Source of the DNA: Paucidesulfovibrio gracilis DSM 16080
GTDB lineage: Bacteria; Desulfobacterota; Desulfovibrionia; Desulfovibrionales; Desulfovibrionaceae
Length of the DNA: 64,000 nucleotides
Assembly (NCBI RefSeq): GCF_900167125.1
Contig: NZ_FUYC01000009.1
Span: 32,732-96,731 of the forward strand
Direction of reading: 5' to 3'
A program made the position numbers and the translations under genes. Below, in pieces: positions 33,891 to 43,466 of this stretch (position 1 is the first letter of the stretch; each line of letters starts with the position of its first letter). The notes under the pieces are model-generated. The model worked only from the letters and a program-made list of their open reading frames with translations. It ran no database searches and had not been told where the DNA came from.

Positions 33891-35039
33891 TTATGCATGC
33901 TCCTTGGAGTTGTTCTGTCCGGGCAGCTGATGTTTGAACAGGAGCCGCCACATCATTTCGGTTTCGGCCGGTTGGATCGCCTCCCGAAACCCAGCGCCGT
34001 AGGACAGGGCCGAAACGGGCAGACCGGTTCGAGCCGCCACGTTGAGCATGGCTCCATACGTACAGGCTTCGTCCAGTTTCGTCCAGATGAGGCTTTGCAC
34101 GCTTTGGGCGTGATAGCGGCTGAGGAGATTTCGGTATTGCGCTTCGTTGTAAAACGGGGGCAGAACCAGATGCACCGCAAAATCGTCATGGGGAAGCATT
34201 CCCAGAGTGAGCAGGCGGGAATCCAGCACTTCCTTTCGTTCCAGCCCGGGAAGATCCAAAAGCACCAAATCAAACAAATGCGCTTCGGTCTTGAGCTGGG
34301 CAAAATCTTCGGCCGTGGCCACTTCCCGGAATGCCAGCCCCGAGAGATCGGCATAGTGGCGGAGTATTAAACGCCCTTGGCCGCGCCGTTGATCCGCGCT
34401 AACCACGCAGATGCGGGATTTGGGGCGGCGTTTTTTTTCCTGCAGGGCCAGCCGGATACAGCAGGAGGTTTTGCCTGTGCCGTTCGGCCCGGCAAATGCC
34501 TGGAATTTTTGCGGCCACTGTCCGTTGCCAAAGGGGCGCGCCGAGGCCATGCCGTCCAGAATGGGCAGGATGCTCCGGTTCGGGTCCGCGTGTAATTCCT
34601 GATACACATCCATGACCACGCTGTCGGCCACGCCCTCCCGCTCCAGGTAGTCCAGGGCTACGCGCTGCCGTGGCGCCAATTCCTGAAGGCGCATCTGTGG
34701 CTTGAGCAGTGTCGTGAAGTGCTCTTTGATTCGGCACCATTCCTCGGCAAAGGGAACTCCCGCGTCCAGCGCTTCGGTAAGAACGTCGTCCTTGGTGGGG
34801 CGTGCCGTGGTTGTTCTGCTTCCCTGGGTGGCGGCCCGGACCTTGCCGATGGCTTGGGCGGCCTCGTGCGCCTGCTTTTTCTGTTCGCCGCGTTCCACGG
34901 CGGCCATGATTTCGCACACTTTGTCACCGTCGTGCTCCACGGTGCGGTTGGACAGGATCACGGCATCATCCCCCAGGGCGTCCTTGACCATGAGCAGCGC
35001 CTGAGCCGTACTTTTGGCATGGAAGGTCTTTACTTGCAT
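33891..35039 (-). CDS. flhF: Flagellar SRP-type GTPase FlhF
   Basis: FlhF marks the cell pole for flagellar assembly. The 382-residue protein has a variable N-terminal domain (MQVKTFHAKSTAQALLMVKD start), a linker and the NG GTPase domain with P-loop AFAGPNGTGKTS (about 183) and TKLDEA (G4). Two motifs are unusual: the DTYR-type G2 region reads SADQRRGQG, and the DTAG switch reads LDLPGLE. Both could reduce or alter GTP hydrolysis. The gene is packed between flhA and flhG. Confidence 0.92.
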   Translation of the reverse strand: MQVKTFHAKSTAQALLMVKDALGDDAVILSNRTVEHDGDKVCEIMAAVERGEQKKQAHEAAQAIGKVRAATQGSRTTTARPTKDDVLTEALDAGVPFAEEWCRIKEHFTTLLKPQMRLQELAPRQRVALDYLEREGVADSVVMDVYQELHADPNRSILPILDGMASARPFGNGQWPQKFQAFAGPNGTGKTSCCIRLALQEKKRRPKSRICVVSADQRRGQGRLILRHYADLSGLAFREVATAEDFAQLKTEAHLFDLVLLDLPGLERKEVLDSRLLTLGMLPHDDFAVHLVLPPFYNEAQYRNLLSRYHAQSVQSLIWTKLDEACTYGAMLNVAARTGLPVSALSYGAGFREAIQPAETEMMWRLLFKHQLPGQNNSKEHA

Positions 35040-35042
35040 GGG

Positions 35043-37145
35043 CTAGCTCAACTTAACCACGGCCAGGGAGTGGATTTTCACGTCCGCCGGAATTTCGGCC
35101 TGGGAAATAACCGGCAGTGTCGGCAGAAAACGAACCGTAAGCTGCGCCAGATGGGTACGCAGGTGAGGCGTCACCAGCAGTACCGGGGTGCCGTCCGTAC
35201 CCACGGCGTTGTCCAGGGTTTGGTTGATGTTCTGGATGATGCGCTGGGCCAAGCCTGGCTCCAGGGCAAGATACGCACCCTGGTCGGTCTGGCGCAGGCT
35301 GTCGTTAAGTACTTGATCAATATCCGGATCCAGGGTCAGGATGGGCAGGCTGCCGTCCGAAGCCAGGTAAGGCTTGAGAATGGTCCGCCCCATGCGGGAA
35401 CGCACGTATTCCGTCAGCTGAGCCGGATCCTGAATGGCTGTGCCATAGTCGGCCAGGGTCTCCACGATGGTCAGCAGGTCGCGAATGGAAACGCCTTCCT
35501 GCACCAGTGATTGCAGAACTTTTTGCATCACGCCCAGAGACATGATGCCCGGCACCAGGTTTTCCACGGCCTTGGGTGCGCGTTCCGAGAGGTTGTCCAA
35601 AAGTTCCTGCACTTCCTGTCGGCCGAGGAATTCGTGAAGGTTTCTGCGGAACACTTCCGTAAGGTGCGTGGCCACCACAGTGGAAGGATCCACCACGGTG
35701 TAGCCGGCGAGCATGGCCTCTTCCTTTTGTGCCTCGGGAATCCAGACCGCAGGCAGGTTGAAAGCCGGTTCCACGGTGTCCACTCCCTGAATACGATGTT
35801 TGGCGTCACCCGGGTCCATGGCCAGATAGTGATCAATGAGAATTTCCGCCGAAGCCACGGAGTTGCCTTTGATCATGACCCGATATTCACCGGGCTTGAG
35901 CTGAAGATTGTCCCGCAGGTGCAGTGAGGGGACGATTACGCCCATATCAAGAGCGAATTGCCGCCGTATGGAACGGATTCTGGAGAGCAGGTTGCCGCTT
36001 TGCTCTTCATCCACCAGAGGAATGAGTCCGTATCCCACTTCCAGTTCCAGTTGATCCAGAGCCAGCAGGGATTGCACTTCCTCGGGCGTGTCCAGGGTGG
36101 TGGCGGGCACCTTGGCACCGTCCTCTTCGGCACCTTGCAGAGATTGCTGCTGGGCGCGGGAAAGTCGGCTCAGGCCGAACAGCAATCCGGCAAGAACCAG
36201 GAAGGGGATGGTGGGCATGCCGGGAACAATGGCGAAGACCACCAGGATGCCGGAAACGAGTTGCAGCGCTTTGTGGTGCAGCGTCAGCTGACCGATGAAT
36301 TCTTCGCCCATCTTGGCTTCGGAGGCGGCGCGTGAAACAATGATGCCTGCAGAGGTGGAAATGATGAGAGAAGGGATGGTGGCCACAAGGCCGTCACCGA
36401 TGGTCAGCAGGGTGTAGGTGGAGGCGGCGTCGCGCCAATCCATACCTTTCTGCAGAATACCGATGAGAAATCCACCGATGATGTTGACCATGGTGATCAT
36501 CATGCCGGCTTTCACGTCTCCGGAAACAAACTTGCCCGCACCGTCCATGGCGCCGTAGAAGTCGGCCTCGCGACGGATGTTCTCGCGTTGCTGCACGGCT
36601 TGCTGTTCGTCGATGAGTCCTGCATTGAGGTCCGCCTCGATGGCCATCTGCTTACCGGGCATGGCGTCCAAGGTGAAGCGTGCGGCCACTTCCGCGATGC
36701 GTGTGGTGCCCTGGACGATGACGGTCTTGTTCAGAATGAACAGGATCATAAAAATGACGATTCCGATGACGTAGTTGCCGCCCACAACGAATTCGCCAAA
36801 ACTTTGAATGACCGACCCCGCAGCTGAGGTGCCTTCATCGCCGTGTAGCAGGATGACGCGCGTGGTGGCCACGTTCAGGGCCAGACGGAGCAGGGTCGTG
36901 ACCAGCAAAAGTGACGGAAAGATGGAGAATTCCAAGGGGCTGGTCATGAACATGGCCGTGATCAAAACCACCAGCCCGAGCGAGATGCTCACCGAAAGCA
37001 TGAAGTCCAGGAAGATGGTCGGCAGCGGCACCAGCATGACGAAGAGAATAACCACCACGCCGCCTGCCAGCAGTACATCTCCCTGTTTGGCGAAGCGTTC
37101 GTAGTCGATATTTTGGAGGAAGTTCTTGGTATTGGTTCCGGCCAT
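35043..37145 (-). CDS. flhA: Flagellar export apparatus protein FlhA
   Basis: FlhA is the large export-gate subunit of the flagellar type III secretion system. The start at ATG 37145 is chosen from GAGGTG upstream and the homologous beginning; the frame is open for 18 codons more. The 700-residue protein has eight membrane segments and the FHIPEP region, here MPGKQMAIEADLNAGLIDEQ, which carries the proton-relay loop. A cytosolic domain of about 350 residues follows that docks export chaperones. It lies between flhB and flhF. Confidence 0.96.
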   Translation of the reverse strand: MAGTNTKNFLQNIDYERFAKQGDVLLAGGVVVILFVMLVPLPTIFLDFMLSVSISLGLVVLITAMFMTSPLEFSIFPSLLLVTTLLRLALNVATTRVILLHGDEGTSAAGSVIQSFGEFVVGGNYVIGIVIFMILFILNKTVIVQGTTRIAEVAARFTLDAMPGKQMAIEADLNAGLIDEQQAVQQRENIRREADFYGAMDGAGKFVSGDVKAGMMITMVNIIGGFLIGILQKGMDWRDAASTYTLLTIGDGLVATIPSLIISTSAGIIVSRAASEAKMGEEFIGQLTLHHKALQLVSGILVVFAIVPGMPTIPFLVLAGLLFGLSRLSRAQQQSLQGAEEDGAKVPATTLDTPEEVQSLLALDQLELEVGYGLIPLVDEEQSGNLLSRIRSIRRQFALDMGVIVPSLHLRDNLQLKPGEYRVMIKGNSVASAEILIDHYLAMDPGDAKHRIQGVDTVEPAFNLPAVWIPEAQKEEAMLAGYTVVDPSTVVATHLTEVFRRNLHEFLGRQEVQELLDNLSERAPKAVENLVPGIMSLGVMQKVLQSLVQEGVSIRDLLTIVETLADYGTAIQDPAQLTEYVRSRMGRTILKPYLASDGSLPILTLDPDIDQVLNDSLRQTDQGAYLALEPGLAQRIIQNINQTLDNAVGTDGTPVLLVTPHLRTHLAQLTVRFLPTLPVISQAEIPADVKIHSLAVVKLS

Positions 37146-37195
37146 ATTTTTGACACCTCGCTCGGTTGGGCTTTCAGCTGGAGCGGAGCCGGGAA

Positions 37196-38269
37196 TCAAC
37201 GATTGGCGCGGAATTTGTCAAGTCTGGCAAGAATCGCGGCAACCGCCTGGAACAGCTCCTCGGGGATGGTGTCCCCGATCTCCACCTGTTTATACAAAGC
37301 CTGTGCCAGAGGCTTGTCTTCACGGATGGGAATGTTGTGTTCGCGGGCGATATCCTTAATGCGTTCCGCCGTGGCACCCGAGCCTTTGGCCAGTACCAGG
37401 GGAGCAGGAGCATCGAGCGGGTTGTAGCTCAGCGCAATGGCCAGATGGACCGGGTTGGTAACCACAACGTCCGCTTTGGGGACGCTTTCCATCATGCGCT
37501 GGGCCATGCTTTCCATCATTTTTTTACGCTGTTCAGCGCGGACTTCCGGGTCACCTTCAGCCTGTTTGCGTTCATCCTTGATTTCGTCCTTGGTCATTTT
37601 CAACTGCTCTTCGTAGTTCCAGCGGTTGTAGATCAAGTCGATGATGCCGATGATGAGCATGGGAATCAGGGCATAGCAGGCCATTTTGTAGCCGATGCTG
37701 AGGATGTAGACGGCCACGGCTTCCGGCGTCATGTCGAAGAGGGTAATCAGCTTCGGGTACTCCTGGCGCAGGATGATCACGGGAGCAATACCCACGGCAA
37801 CGGCCTGCCCCACGCTTTTGCCCAGCCGGAACAGTGCCTGAGGGCTGATCATGAGGCGCTTGATCCCTTTGACCAGGTTGAACATCCGTCCCCATTTGGG
37901 CTTGAACACCTTGGTCGTCCAAAGCTGACCGACCTGCAGGCGCATGGTCAGAAAAGCGATGAGCGCCACGACAAGAAGAATGGGCATGACGAGCAGGGCG
38001 ATTTCCTTGACGCACCAGACGAACAATTCGTAGGCGCGCTGCTTATCCAGTTCCATGCCAACGGCATCATGCAAGCTCCAGCGGTAGATACCTCCCAGGC
38101 GCTCATAGAAGTAGGGAACCATGATCCGAAGCATGATCACACCCGTGAGCAGGGTCATGACCTTGCTCATTTCACTGCTTTTCGGAACGTTGCCCTCGCC
38201 GCGGGCTTTTTTCCGACGCTTGGGGGTGGCTTTTTCCGTTTTACTCGGATCTTCTTGTCCAAAGGCCAT
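37196..38269 (-). CDS. flhB: Flagellar export switch protein FlhB
   Basis: FlhB controls the change of export substrate from rod/hook to filament. The 357-residue protein has an N-terminal basic stretch (KTEKATPKRRKKARGEG), four membrane segments and the cytosolic domain. The autocleavage motif, normally NPTH, is NPVH here (VVVTNPVHLAIALSYN, about residue 263). Cleavage occurs between Asn and Pro, so it may still function. Neighbours are fliR and flhA. Confidence 0.96.
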   Translation of the reverse strand: MAFGQEDPSKTEKATPKRRKKARGEGNVPKSSEMSKVMTLLTGVIMLRIMVPYFYERLGGIYRWSLHDAVGMELDKQRAYELFVWCVKEIALLVMPILLVVALIAFLTMRLQVGQLWTTKVFKPKWGRMFNLVKGIKRLMISPQALFRLGKSVGQAVAVGIAPVIILRQEYPKLITLFDMTPEAVAVYILSIGYKMACYALIPMLIIGIIDLIYNRWNYEEQLKMTKDEIKDERKQAEGDPEVRAEQRKKMMESMAQRMMESVPKADVVVTNPVHLAIALSYNPLDAPAPLVLAKGSGATAERIKDIAREHNIPIREDKPLAQALYKQVEIGDTIPEELFQAVAAILARLDKFRANR

Positions 38270-38278
38270 GCAAAGCTC

Positions 38279-39073
38279 CTACCCGCCGGTTCCCGGCCCG
38301 AGCGCCCGGAACAGGTTTATGTAAACCGCGTCCAGAGCCTGGATGTAGTTGCCTACGTAAGTGGCCATGATGTCGAAAAGCATGCCGAGAAAAAAGAAGC
38401 CCACGGAAATTTTGATGGGGAATCCAAGAACAAGCACATGCATTTGCGGAGCGGCGCGACCGATAAGTGCCAGGGCGAGATCCACCATGAAGAGAGCGGC
38501 CATGATGGGGGCGGCGATGCGGATGGCAAGAACAAATATTTGTTTGGAAAAATCGAGAACTTGGTTGACGGCTTCAGGTGTCAGCAACAGCGATCCCGGC
38601 GGAACGAGTTTGAAGCTTTCGGCAACCCCGTTGAGCAGGTGCAGGGGACCGTTTAAGGCGAGGAAGGTCAACATGGCGATCATGTACAGGAAATGGGCGG
38701 TGACTGCTTCGCTGGTGCCTGTGAGCGGATCCACAACGTTGACCATGGCGAATCCCATTTGGAAGCCGATGAGCTGTCCTCCTGTTTGAATGGCGGCAAA
38801 AAGAAATTGGACCATCATCCCCATGATAAGGCCCATGAGCAGCTCCCCAAGAAACATGATGATTATTTCCCAAGGATTGCCGGGCATAAGGGAGCCGGGG
38901 AAGGAGAGGTCCGGCCAGACGGCCAGGGAGAGCACCAAAACAAGGGCGGCCTTGACGGGTTTGGGGACGGTCTTTCCACCGAAAAACGGCAGCAGAAAAA
39001 GCACCACGCTGAATCGAAACAGTGTGAGATAAAAGCTGAGCAGCTTGTTCGGATCGAAATTGAAAATATCCAT
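38279..39073 (-). CDS. fliR: Flagellar export protein FliR
   Basis: FliR is a membrane component of the flagellar export gate core. The 264-residue protein has about six membrane segments and the family landmarks RFSVVLFLLPFFGGKTVP and GELLMGLIMGMMVQFLFAAI. It is the first gene of the operon in this window, and ends nine bases before flhB. The 250 bases upstream hold no gene; the promoter was not clearly identified. Confidence 0.95.
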   Translation of the reverse strand: MDIFNFDPNKLLSFYLTLFRFSVVLFLLPFFGGKTVPKPVKAALVLVLSLAVWPDLSFPGSLMPGNPWEIIIMFLGELLMGLIMGMMVQFLFAAIQTGGQLIGFQMGFAMVNVVDPLTGTSEAVTAHFLYMIAMLTFLALNGPLHLLNGVAESFKLVPPGSLLLTPEAVNQVLDFSKQIFVLAIRIAAPIMAALFMVDLALALIGRAAPQMHVLVLGFPIKISVGFFFLGMLFDIMATYVGNYIQALDAVYINLFRALGPGTGG

Positions 39074-39271
39074 CAGGCCTTTCCGAGCAAGTTTTGAACC
39101 AGTCTCCGTGGGGTGACGCTCTGTGGGCTACTGCGCGGGGCGCTGGCGAATTCGACGACAAGAAATCGCCACTCGGGAAAGTACAGGAAAAGTGTCGGAC
39201 TGGAAAGCTGTAATGCTGTTGAACACAATGCGAATCAAGGGTTTCGTGGCATGGTAAGCAATGCGGGATGC

Positions 39272-39307
39272 AAAAGAAAAGCCCTCCCGGCCGAGGCGGG
39301 GAGGGCT
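39272..39307 (-). terminator. Terminator of the M23 peptidase gene
   Basis: On the minus strand the stem AGCCCTCCC / GGGAGGGCT with a GC-rich loop is followed by TTTTCTTTT (39280-39272). It separates this gene from fliR downstream. Confidence 0.85.
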
Positions 39308-39324
39308 GATGCGCGTCATGGGCA

Positions 39325-40230
39325 TTAATTGAGAATGTAATGTCTTGGATCCACCGGCATGCCGGAGAGACGAACCTCGTAGTGGAGGTGCGGTCCGGTG
39401 CTGCGGCCCGTGTTGCCTACACGCCCGATAATTTCGCCGCGTTGGATCCTGTGTCCTACCTTGACGTCCACGGATTGCAAATGTGCGTAGCGGGTCAGCA
39501 GGTTGGAATTGTGGGAGATTTTAATGGTTAGGCCGTAAGAGCCGTCGCGTCCGGCAAAGACCACCTTGCCCGAAGCAGGCGCATAGACCGGCGTACCTTC
39601 CGGGGCGGAAATGTCGATACCTTTATGGAATTCACGTTTTCCGGTGAACTTGGAGATGCGCGGCCCAAAGGGAGAGGTGACCCATCCGGCCGTGGGCCAG
39701 ATGGAGGGCGTTGTCTGCATCAGATCCTGATTGGTACGCAGCGTCTGAAGAATTTCCTGTTGGCGGACTTCTTCGAGCCGTGCTTCCACATTGAGTTGAT
39801 TCAGGAACTCGTGCATTTTTCTGGCAAGCAGTTCCTGGCGGTAGAGCGGCAGGTAGCCTTCCGAAAAGTCGGCGCCCGTAGGACCGCCCTGGGGATTTAC
39901 GGTTTCCCCGGAATTTTGATCGATATTCATCATGACCCGCAGCTTGGAATCGAAATCCCGGATGCGAGTGAGGTTTTCCTGCAGGTTTGCGATTTTTTGC
40001 GAAAGGGAGAGGAGCTGTGTTTTTTGCTCCTGGACGATTTTTTCGGAGATGGCCAGACCGCGTTCCAGGCTGGCGTGATTTCCGTAATATTTCCACAGAT
40101 AGATGTTGCCGGCGGCCAGCCCAACCATGAGGGTAAGCAGGAAGCAAATCGTCCAGCCGCGGATTTGGAACTTCCGGCAAGACCCCTGTCTGTCCTTGAA
40201 GACGACGATATGATATTTCCTAAAAAACAT
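39325..40230 (-). CDS. M23-family murein endopeptidase (LytM-like)
   Basis: The 301-residue protein has a short cytosolic N-terminus, one membrane anchor (WTICFLLTLMVGLAAGNIYLW), a coiled-coil periplasmic region (about residues 55-160) and a C-terminal LytM/M23 domain. Zinc ligands are present: FHKGIDIS (His, Asp) and HLHYEV (His), so it is likely catalytic and not an EnvC-type activator. M23 enzymes cut the peptide cross-links of peptidoglycan. It is monocistronic. Confidence 0.92.
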   Translation of the reverse strand: MFFRKYHIVVFKDRQGSCRKFQIRGWTICFLLTLMVGLAAGNIYLWKYYGNHASLERGLAISEKIVQEQKTQLLSLSQKIANLQENLTRIRDFDSKLRVMMNIDQNSGETVNPQGGPTGADFSEGYLPLYRQELLARKMHEFLNQLNVEARLEEVRQQEILQTLRTNQDLMQTTPSIWPTAGWVTSPFGPRISKFTGKREFHKGIDISAPEGTPVYAPASGKVVFAGRDGSYGLTIKISHNSNLLTRYAHLQSVDVKVGHRIQRGEIIGRVGNTGRSTGPHLHYEVRLSGMPVDPRHYILN

Positions 40231-40297
40231 CAGTTGTCCGGTGCGTTGAGAGGTGGAAAGGCAGTGGTCTCACAATTATTCCTGTTCGGCTTTTACT

Positions 40298-41071
40298 CTA
40301 GAGATTCTGTAAGGTCAAGTCAAGTTGGTATCTTTTGAGGGCGTTGAACACCTTGTTTTTTGTCCCTTTTCCAACTTTCATGCAATCCTCAATCTTGTCG
40401 TGTATATCGGCTCTGCGGGTGACGCCGTTGGACGGACACACATTGGCCCAGATCGGTAATTTCCATTGCCGGGCCGCTGTTTTCATGTAGGATTTTTCCA
40501 CAAGAAGCGCCGGGCGGATTACATGGAGCTTGCCGCCGAAAAACGGCTCATTGCAGGAAAGCCCGTCCACGCGACCATTTTGGAAGATATTCATGAAAAA
40601 GGTGTCCACCAAATCGTCGGTGTTGTGGCCCAGGGCCAGGTGCGTCAGCCCGTATTGCCCGCAGAGTTCAAAGAGCCGCTTTCGGCGCATCCACGAACAA
40701 TGGAAGCAGGGGGAACCCTTACGGTTTTCCTCGGAGTGAGCCCGTGGACCGAAATCCGTGACTTCCACATGGGCGGCAACGCCGCGGCGGGCGCACCAAT
40801 CCACCAGCGGTGCATGGTCTTGCGGATCAAATCCCGGATTTACATGCAGGACCATGAGTTCAAGCGGGAAGGGGAGAATGCGTCGCCGGATGAGCAACAC
40901 CTGGAGCAGTGTGAAGCTGTCCACCCCACCGGAGACCGCGATTCCAATGCGGGCTCCTGCGCTTGCCATCTGGGTTTTTTGCATGAGCATGCCCACGGTG
41001 GCAACACATTTTTTTTGTGCGTATGTTAACTTGATGCGAGGCACGAAACGACTCCTGGCGGCATTTTGCAA
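40298..41071 (-). CDS. TtcA-like tRNA 2-thiolation ATPase
   Basis: The 257-residue PP-loop protein resembles TtcA, which makes 2-thiocytidine-32 in tRNA using an iron-sulfur cluster. It has PP-loop VSGGVDSFTLL and the cluster-type pair CFHCSWMRRKRLF, LALGHNTDDLVDT and a distal Cys (VCPSNGVTRR). The PP-loop has Val where SGGKDS is usual, so another sulfur-transfer role in the TtcA/TtuA superfamily is possible. The exact start is uncertain; ATG 41071 is the outermost. Confidence 0.82.
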   Translation of the reverse strand: MQNAARSRFVPRIKLTYAQKKCVATVGMLMQKTQMASAGARIGIAVSGGVDSFTLLQVLLIRRRILPFPLELMVLHVNPGFDPQDHAPLVDWCARRGVAAHVEVTDFGPRAHSEENRKGSPCFHCSWMRRKRLFELCGQYGLTHLALGHNTDDLVDTFFMNIFQNGRVDGLSCNEPFFGGKLHVIRPALLVEKSYMKTAARQWKLPIWANVCPSNGVTRRADIHDKIEDCMKVGKGTKNKVFNALKRYQLDLTLQNL

Positions 41072-41259
41072 CGTCGCCGCGATGGGTAGTGGATTTGCGC
41101 TTGACTTGCAAGGGGCGTGCGGATACTTTTATCCGCTTTGCGGGGCGGCATTCCGTGTCGGTAACGATAGGGAAGTAACGATCCGGACGTTGACAAGCCG
41201 TTTCGCCGCATTACATTCTCTCACCGGCCATCCGGTCGGGTATTTCGCGAGGAGAAGCC

Positions 41260-41490
41260 ATGGCGAGAATTACCGTCGAAGATTGCCTGGAACAAATCGG
41301 CAACCGCTTTCTTATTGTGCAGATGGCCATCAAGCGGGTCAAGCAGTATCGTGAGGGATACGATCCGTTGGTGGATTCCAAAAACAAGGAAGCCGTCACC
41401 GCCCTTCGGGAGATTGCTGCGGGAAAAGTGCATCCCGACAGCGATTTGCCAACAGCGGGCATTCTTATCAGTGACAAAAGTGCTGAATAA
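41260..41490 (+). CDS. rpoZ: RNA polymerase omega subunit
   Basis: The 76-residue protein has the [20 protein letters not shown] start and the R-AIKRVKQY block typical of omega, which helps assemble RNA polymerase. SD GAGGAGA is well placed before ATG 41260. It is followed after five bases by dnaJ. Confidence 0.95.
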   Translation: MARITVEDCLEQIGNRFLIVQMAIKRVKQYREGYDPLVDSKNKEAVTALREIAAGKVHPDSDLPTAGILISDKSAE

Positions 41491-41495
41491 TCATC

Positions 41496-42617
41496 ATGTC
41501 GAAACGGGATTTCTACGAAGTGCTGGGCGTCTCTCGAGACGCCGGAGAAGATGAAATCAAGCGGGCCTATCGCAAGATGGCCTTTGAGAATCATCCGGAC
41601 CGCAACCCCGACGACCCGGAGGCGGAGGCTCGCTTTAAGGAAGCGGCCGAAGCCTACGATGTTCTTCGGGACGCGGAAAAACGTCGTCGGTACGACCAAT
41701 TCGGGCATTCCGGCATGGGGGACAACGGATTTTCCGGGTTCTCCTCCACCGAGGACATCTTCGGCGCGTTCAGCGACATCTTCGGAGAGTTTTTCGGGTT
41801 TGGAGGGTCAGGAGGTCGGCAAGGACGTACCCGGGCCCAGACCGGGGCCGACCTGCGGTACTCCATGACCATTTCTTTCCGCGACGCTGCGTGCGGCACC
41901 GAAGTGGACTTGAAGTTGCCCAAGGATGTGCTTTGCGACGATTGCGGCGGCTCCGGGGCCAAGCCCGGTTCCTCGCCTGAAACATGTCCCCAGTGTGGCG
42001 GGACCGGAGCGGTTCAGCAAGCCCAGGGCTTTTTCCGCATTTCCGTGCCTTGCCCCGTGTGCCACGGGCAGGGGCAGCTCATTTCCGATCCCTGTGAAAC
42101 CTGTGGTGGGCGCGGCGTCAAACGCGAGACCAAGGATCTGAAGGTTCGCATTCCCGCCGGGGTCGACGACGGTTCGCGTCTGCGCCTGCGCGGCGAGGGG
42201 GGGGCCGGAATACACGGCGGTCCTCCGGGCGACCTCTTCGTTGACATCCGCGTGGAGCCGGACAAGGTTTTCCGGCGGCAAGGCCGGGATCTCGTGGTTA
42301 CCCAGGACGTTGGACTGGTGCAGGCCGCGCTTGGAGACAAGGTACTCGTACCCACGCTGGATGAACCCGTGACCGTGGACATTCCCCGCGGTACCCAGGG
42401 GGGCGAGGTCTTTCGTATCAAGGGCATGGGGCTTCCTCATCTCGGCAGCTCCCACAAGGGCGACCTGTTGGTGGAGGTGAAGGTGCTCACCCCGACCCGG
42501 CTGTCCCGTCGCCAGGAAGAATTGCTTCAGGAGTTTCAGACGCTTGAGGAACAAAAGCCCATGAACAAGGCCAAGAGCTTTTTTAAAAAGGCCAAGGACC
42601 GGGTCATGGGCGAATAA
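41496..42617 (+). CDS. dnaJ: Chaperone protein DnaJ
   Basis: DnaJ is the Hsp40 partner of DnaK. The 373-residue protein has the J domain with HPD (NHPDRNPDD, about 33-35), a Gly/Phe region, four CxxCxGxG zinc repeats (CDDCGGSG, CPQCGGTG, CPVCHGQG, CETCGGRG) and the C-terminal substrate-binding domain. Length is normal. It follows rpoZ in one operon. dnaK and grpE are not in the window. Confidence 0.97.
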   Translation: MSKRDFYEVLGVSRDAGEDEIKRAYRKMAFENHPDRNPDDPEAEARFKEAAEAYDVLRDAEKRRRYDQFGHSGMGDNGFSGFSSTEDIFGAFSDIFGEFFGFGGSGGRQGRTRAQTGADLRYSMTISFRDAACGTEVDLKLPKDVLCDDCGGSGAKPGSSPETCPQCGGTGAVQQAQGFFRISVPCPVCHGQGQLISDPCETCGGRGVKRETKDLKVRIPAGVDDGSRLRLRGEGGAGIHGGPPGDLFVDIRVEPDKVFRRQGRDLVVTQDVGLVQAALGDKVLVPTLDEPVTVDIPRGTQGGEVFRIKGMGLPHLGSSHKGDLLVEVKVLTPTRLSRRQEELLQEFQTLEEQKPMNKAKSFFKKAKDRVMGE

Positions 42618-42788
42618 GCCCGGGCAACAATGACCCGAGCATAACGGTGCTCCAGGGCTTGAGCCGGACGCACACGAAAGGCAAGCTACGCGCGTAACCA
42701 AGCCGCGCAATGGTTTGCCTTTTCCTTTGGGAAAAAGGGACCGTGCGGCATGCTCCCTTTGAGCACACAATCAATACTGGTGCACGAT

Positions 42789-43466
42789 ATGACGGCACGA
42801 AATGAATATTTGCAGGGAGTGAAGGCGCTTCTTCCCGTGGTTCCAGGGGTGCTCCCCTTTGCCGCAATTTGCGGCATGGCCTCGGTAGAGGCAGGAATGC
42901 GTGTCCCCGAGGCGTTCGGATTTTCCTTCATCGTCAATGCCGGGGCTTCCCAGTTGGTGGCTCTCCAGTTGTTGGACAAGCATGCCGGTGCGTTCCTTGT
43001 GGTTTTGGCCGTACTGGTGGTCAATCTTCGTTTCACTATGTATTCTGCGGCATTGGCGCCATATTTGCGCAATGCCCCTTCCTGGGCCAGGTGGGTCGGT
43101 GGCTGGGTGCTTTCGGACCAGGCTTTCGGTGTTTCCGTGATCCGTATGGAGCAGGGCGGGACGTATCGGTTCTACATTGGTACCGCTGTGAGTATGGTTT
43201 TCCTATGGCAACTCGGCAACGCCATGGGCATATTTTTGGGGGCGCTGATCCCTTCGGCCTGGCAACTGGACTTTGCGGTGCCTCTTTGTTTTTTGGCCTT
43301 GATTTTTCCGGTCCTGCGTGACCGTCCCTGCTGTGTGGCTGCTGTGTTGGGCGGGTCCGTGGCCGTTTGGGCCGCACCGTTGCCCTACAACCTCGGGCTT
43401 ATGGCCGGAGCCTTTGCGGGAATTGCCGCCGGGCTGCTCGCGGAATTGCGGGGAGGGAGAAAATGA
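42789..43466 (+). CDS. azlC: Branched-chain amino acid exporter large subunit AzlC
   Basis: The product is a membrane protein with about seven segments, matching AzlC (ALLPVVPGVLPFAAICG, NAGASQLVALQLLD, VVNLRFTMYSAALAPYL, WVLSDQAFGVS). With AzlD it exports branched-chain amino acids or analogues. I chose ATG 42789; ATG 42750 in the same frame would add 13 residues, and neither has a strong SD. The stop overlaps the azlD start by four bases. Confidence 0.93.
   Translation: MTARNEYLQGVKALLPVVPGVLPFAAICGMASVEAGMRVPEAFGFSFIVNAGASQLVALQLLDKHAGAFLVVLAVLVVNLRFTMYSAALAPYLRNAPSWARWVGGWVLSDQAFGVSVIRMEQGGTYRFYIGTAVSMVFLWQLGNAMGIFLGALIPSAWQLDFAVPLCFLALIFPVLRDRPCCVAAVLGGSVAVWAAPLPYNLGLMAGAFAGIAAGLLAELRGGRK

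Noticed and set aside
37166..38656. 496-codon plus-strand frame opposite flhB and fliR
   Set aside because: It is antisense to two canonical export genes and shows only His/Gln-rich sequence.
39087..39101. TGGTTC-N5-TTGC on the minus strand, resembling a sigma-54 promoter before fliR
   Set aside because: The predicted start site would fall about three bases before the start codon and remove the ribosome-binding site; the -24 half is also imperfect.
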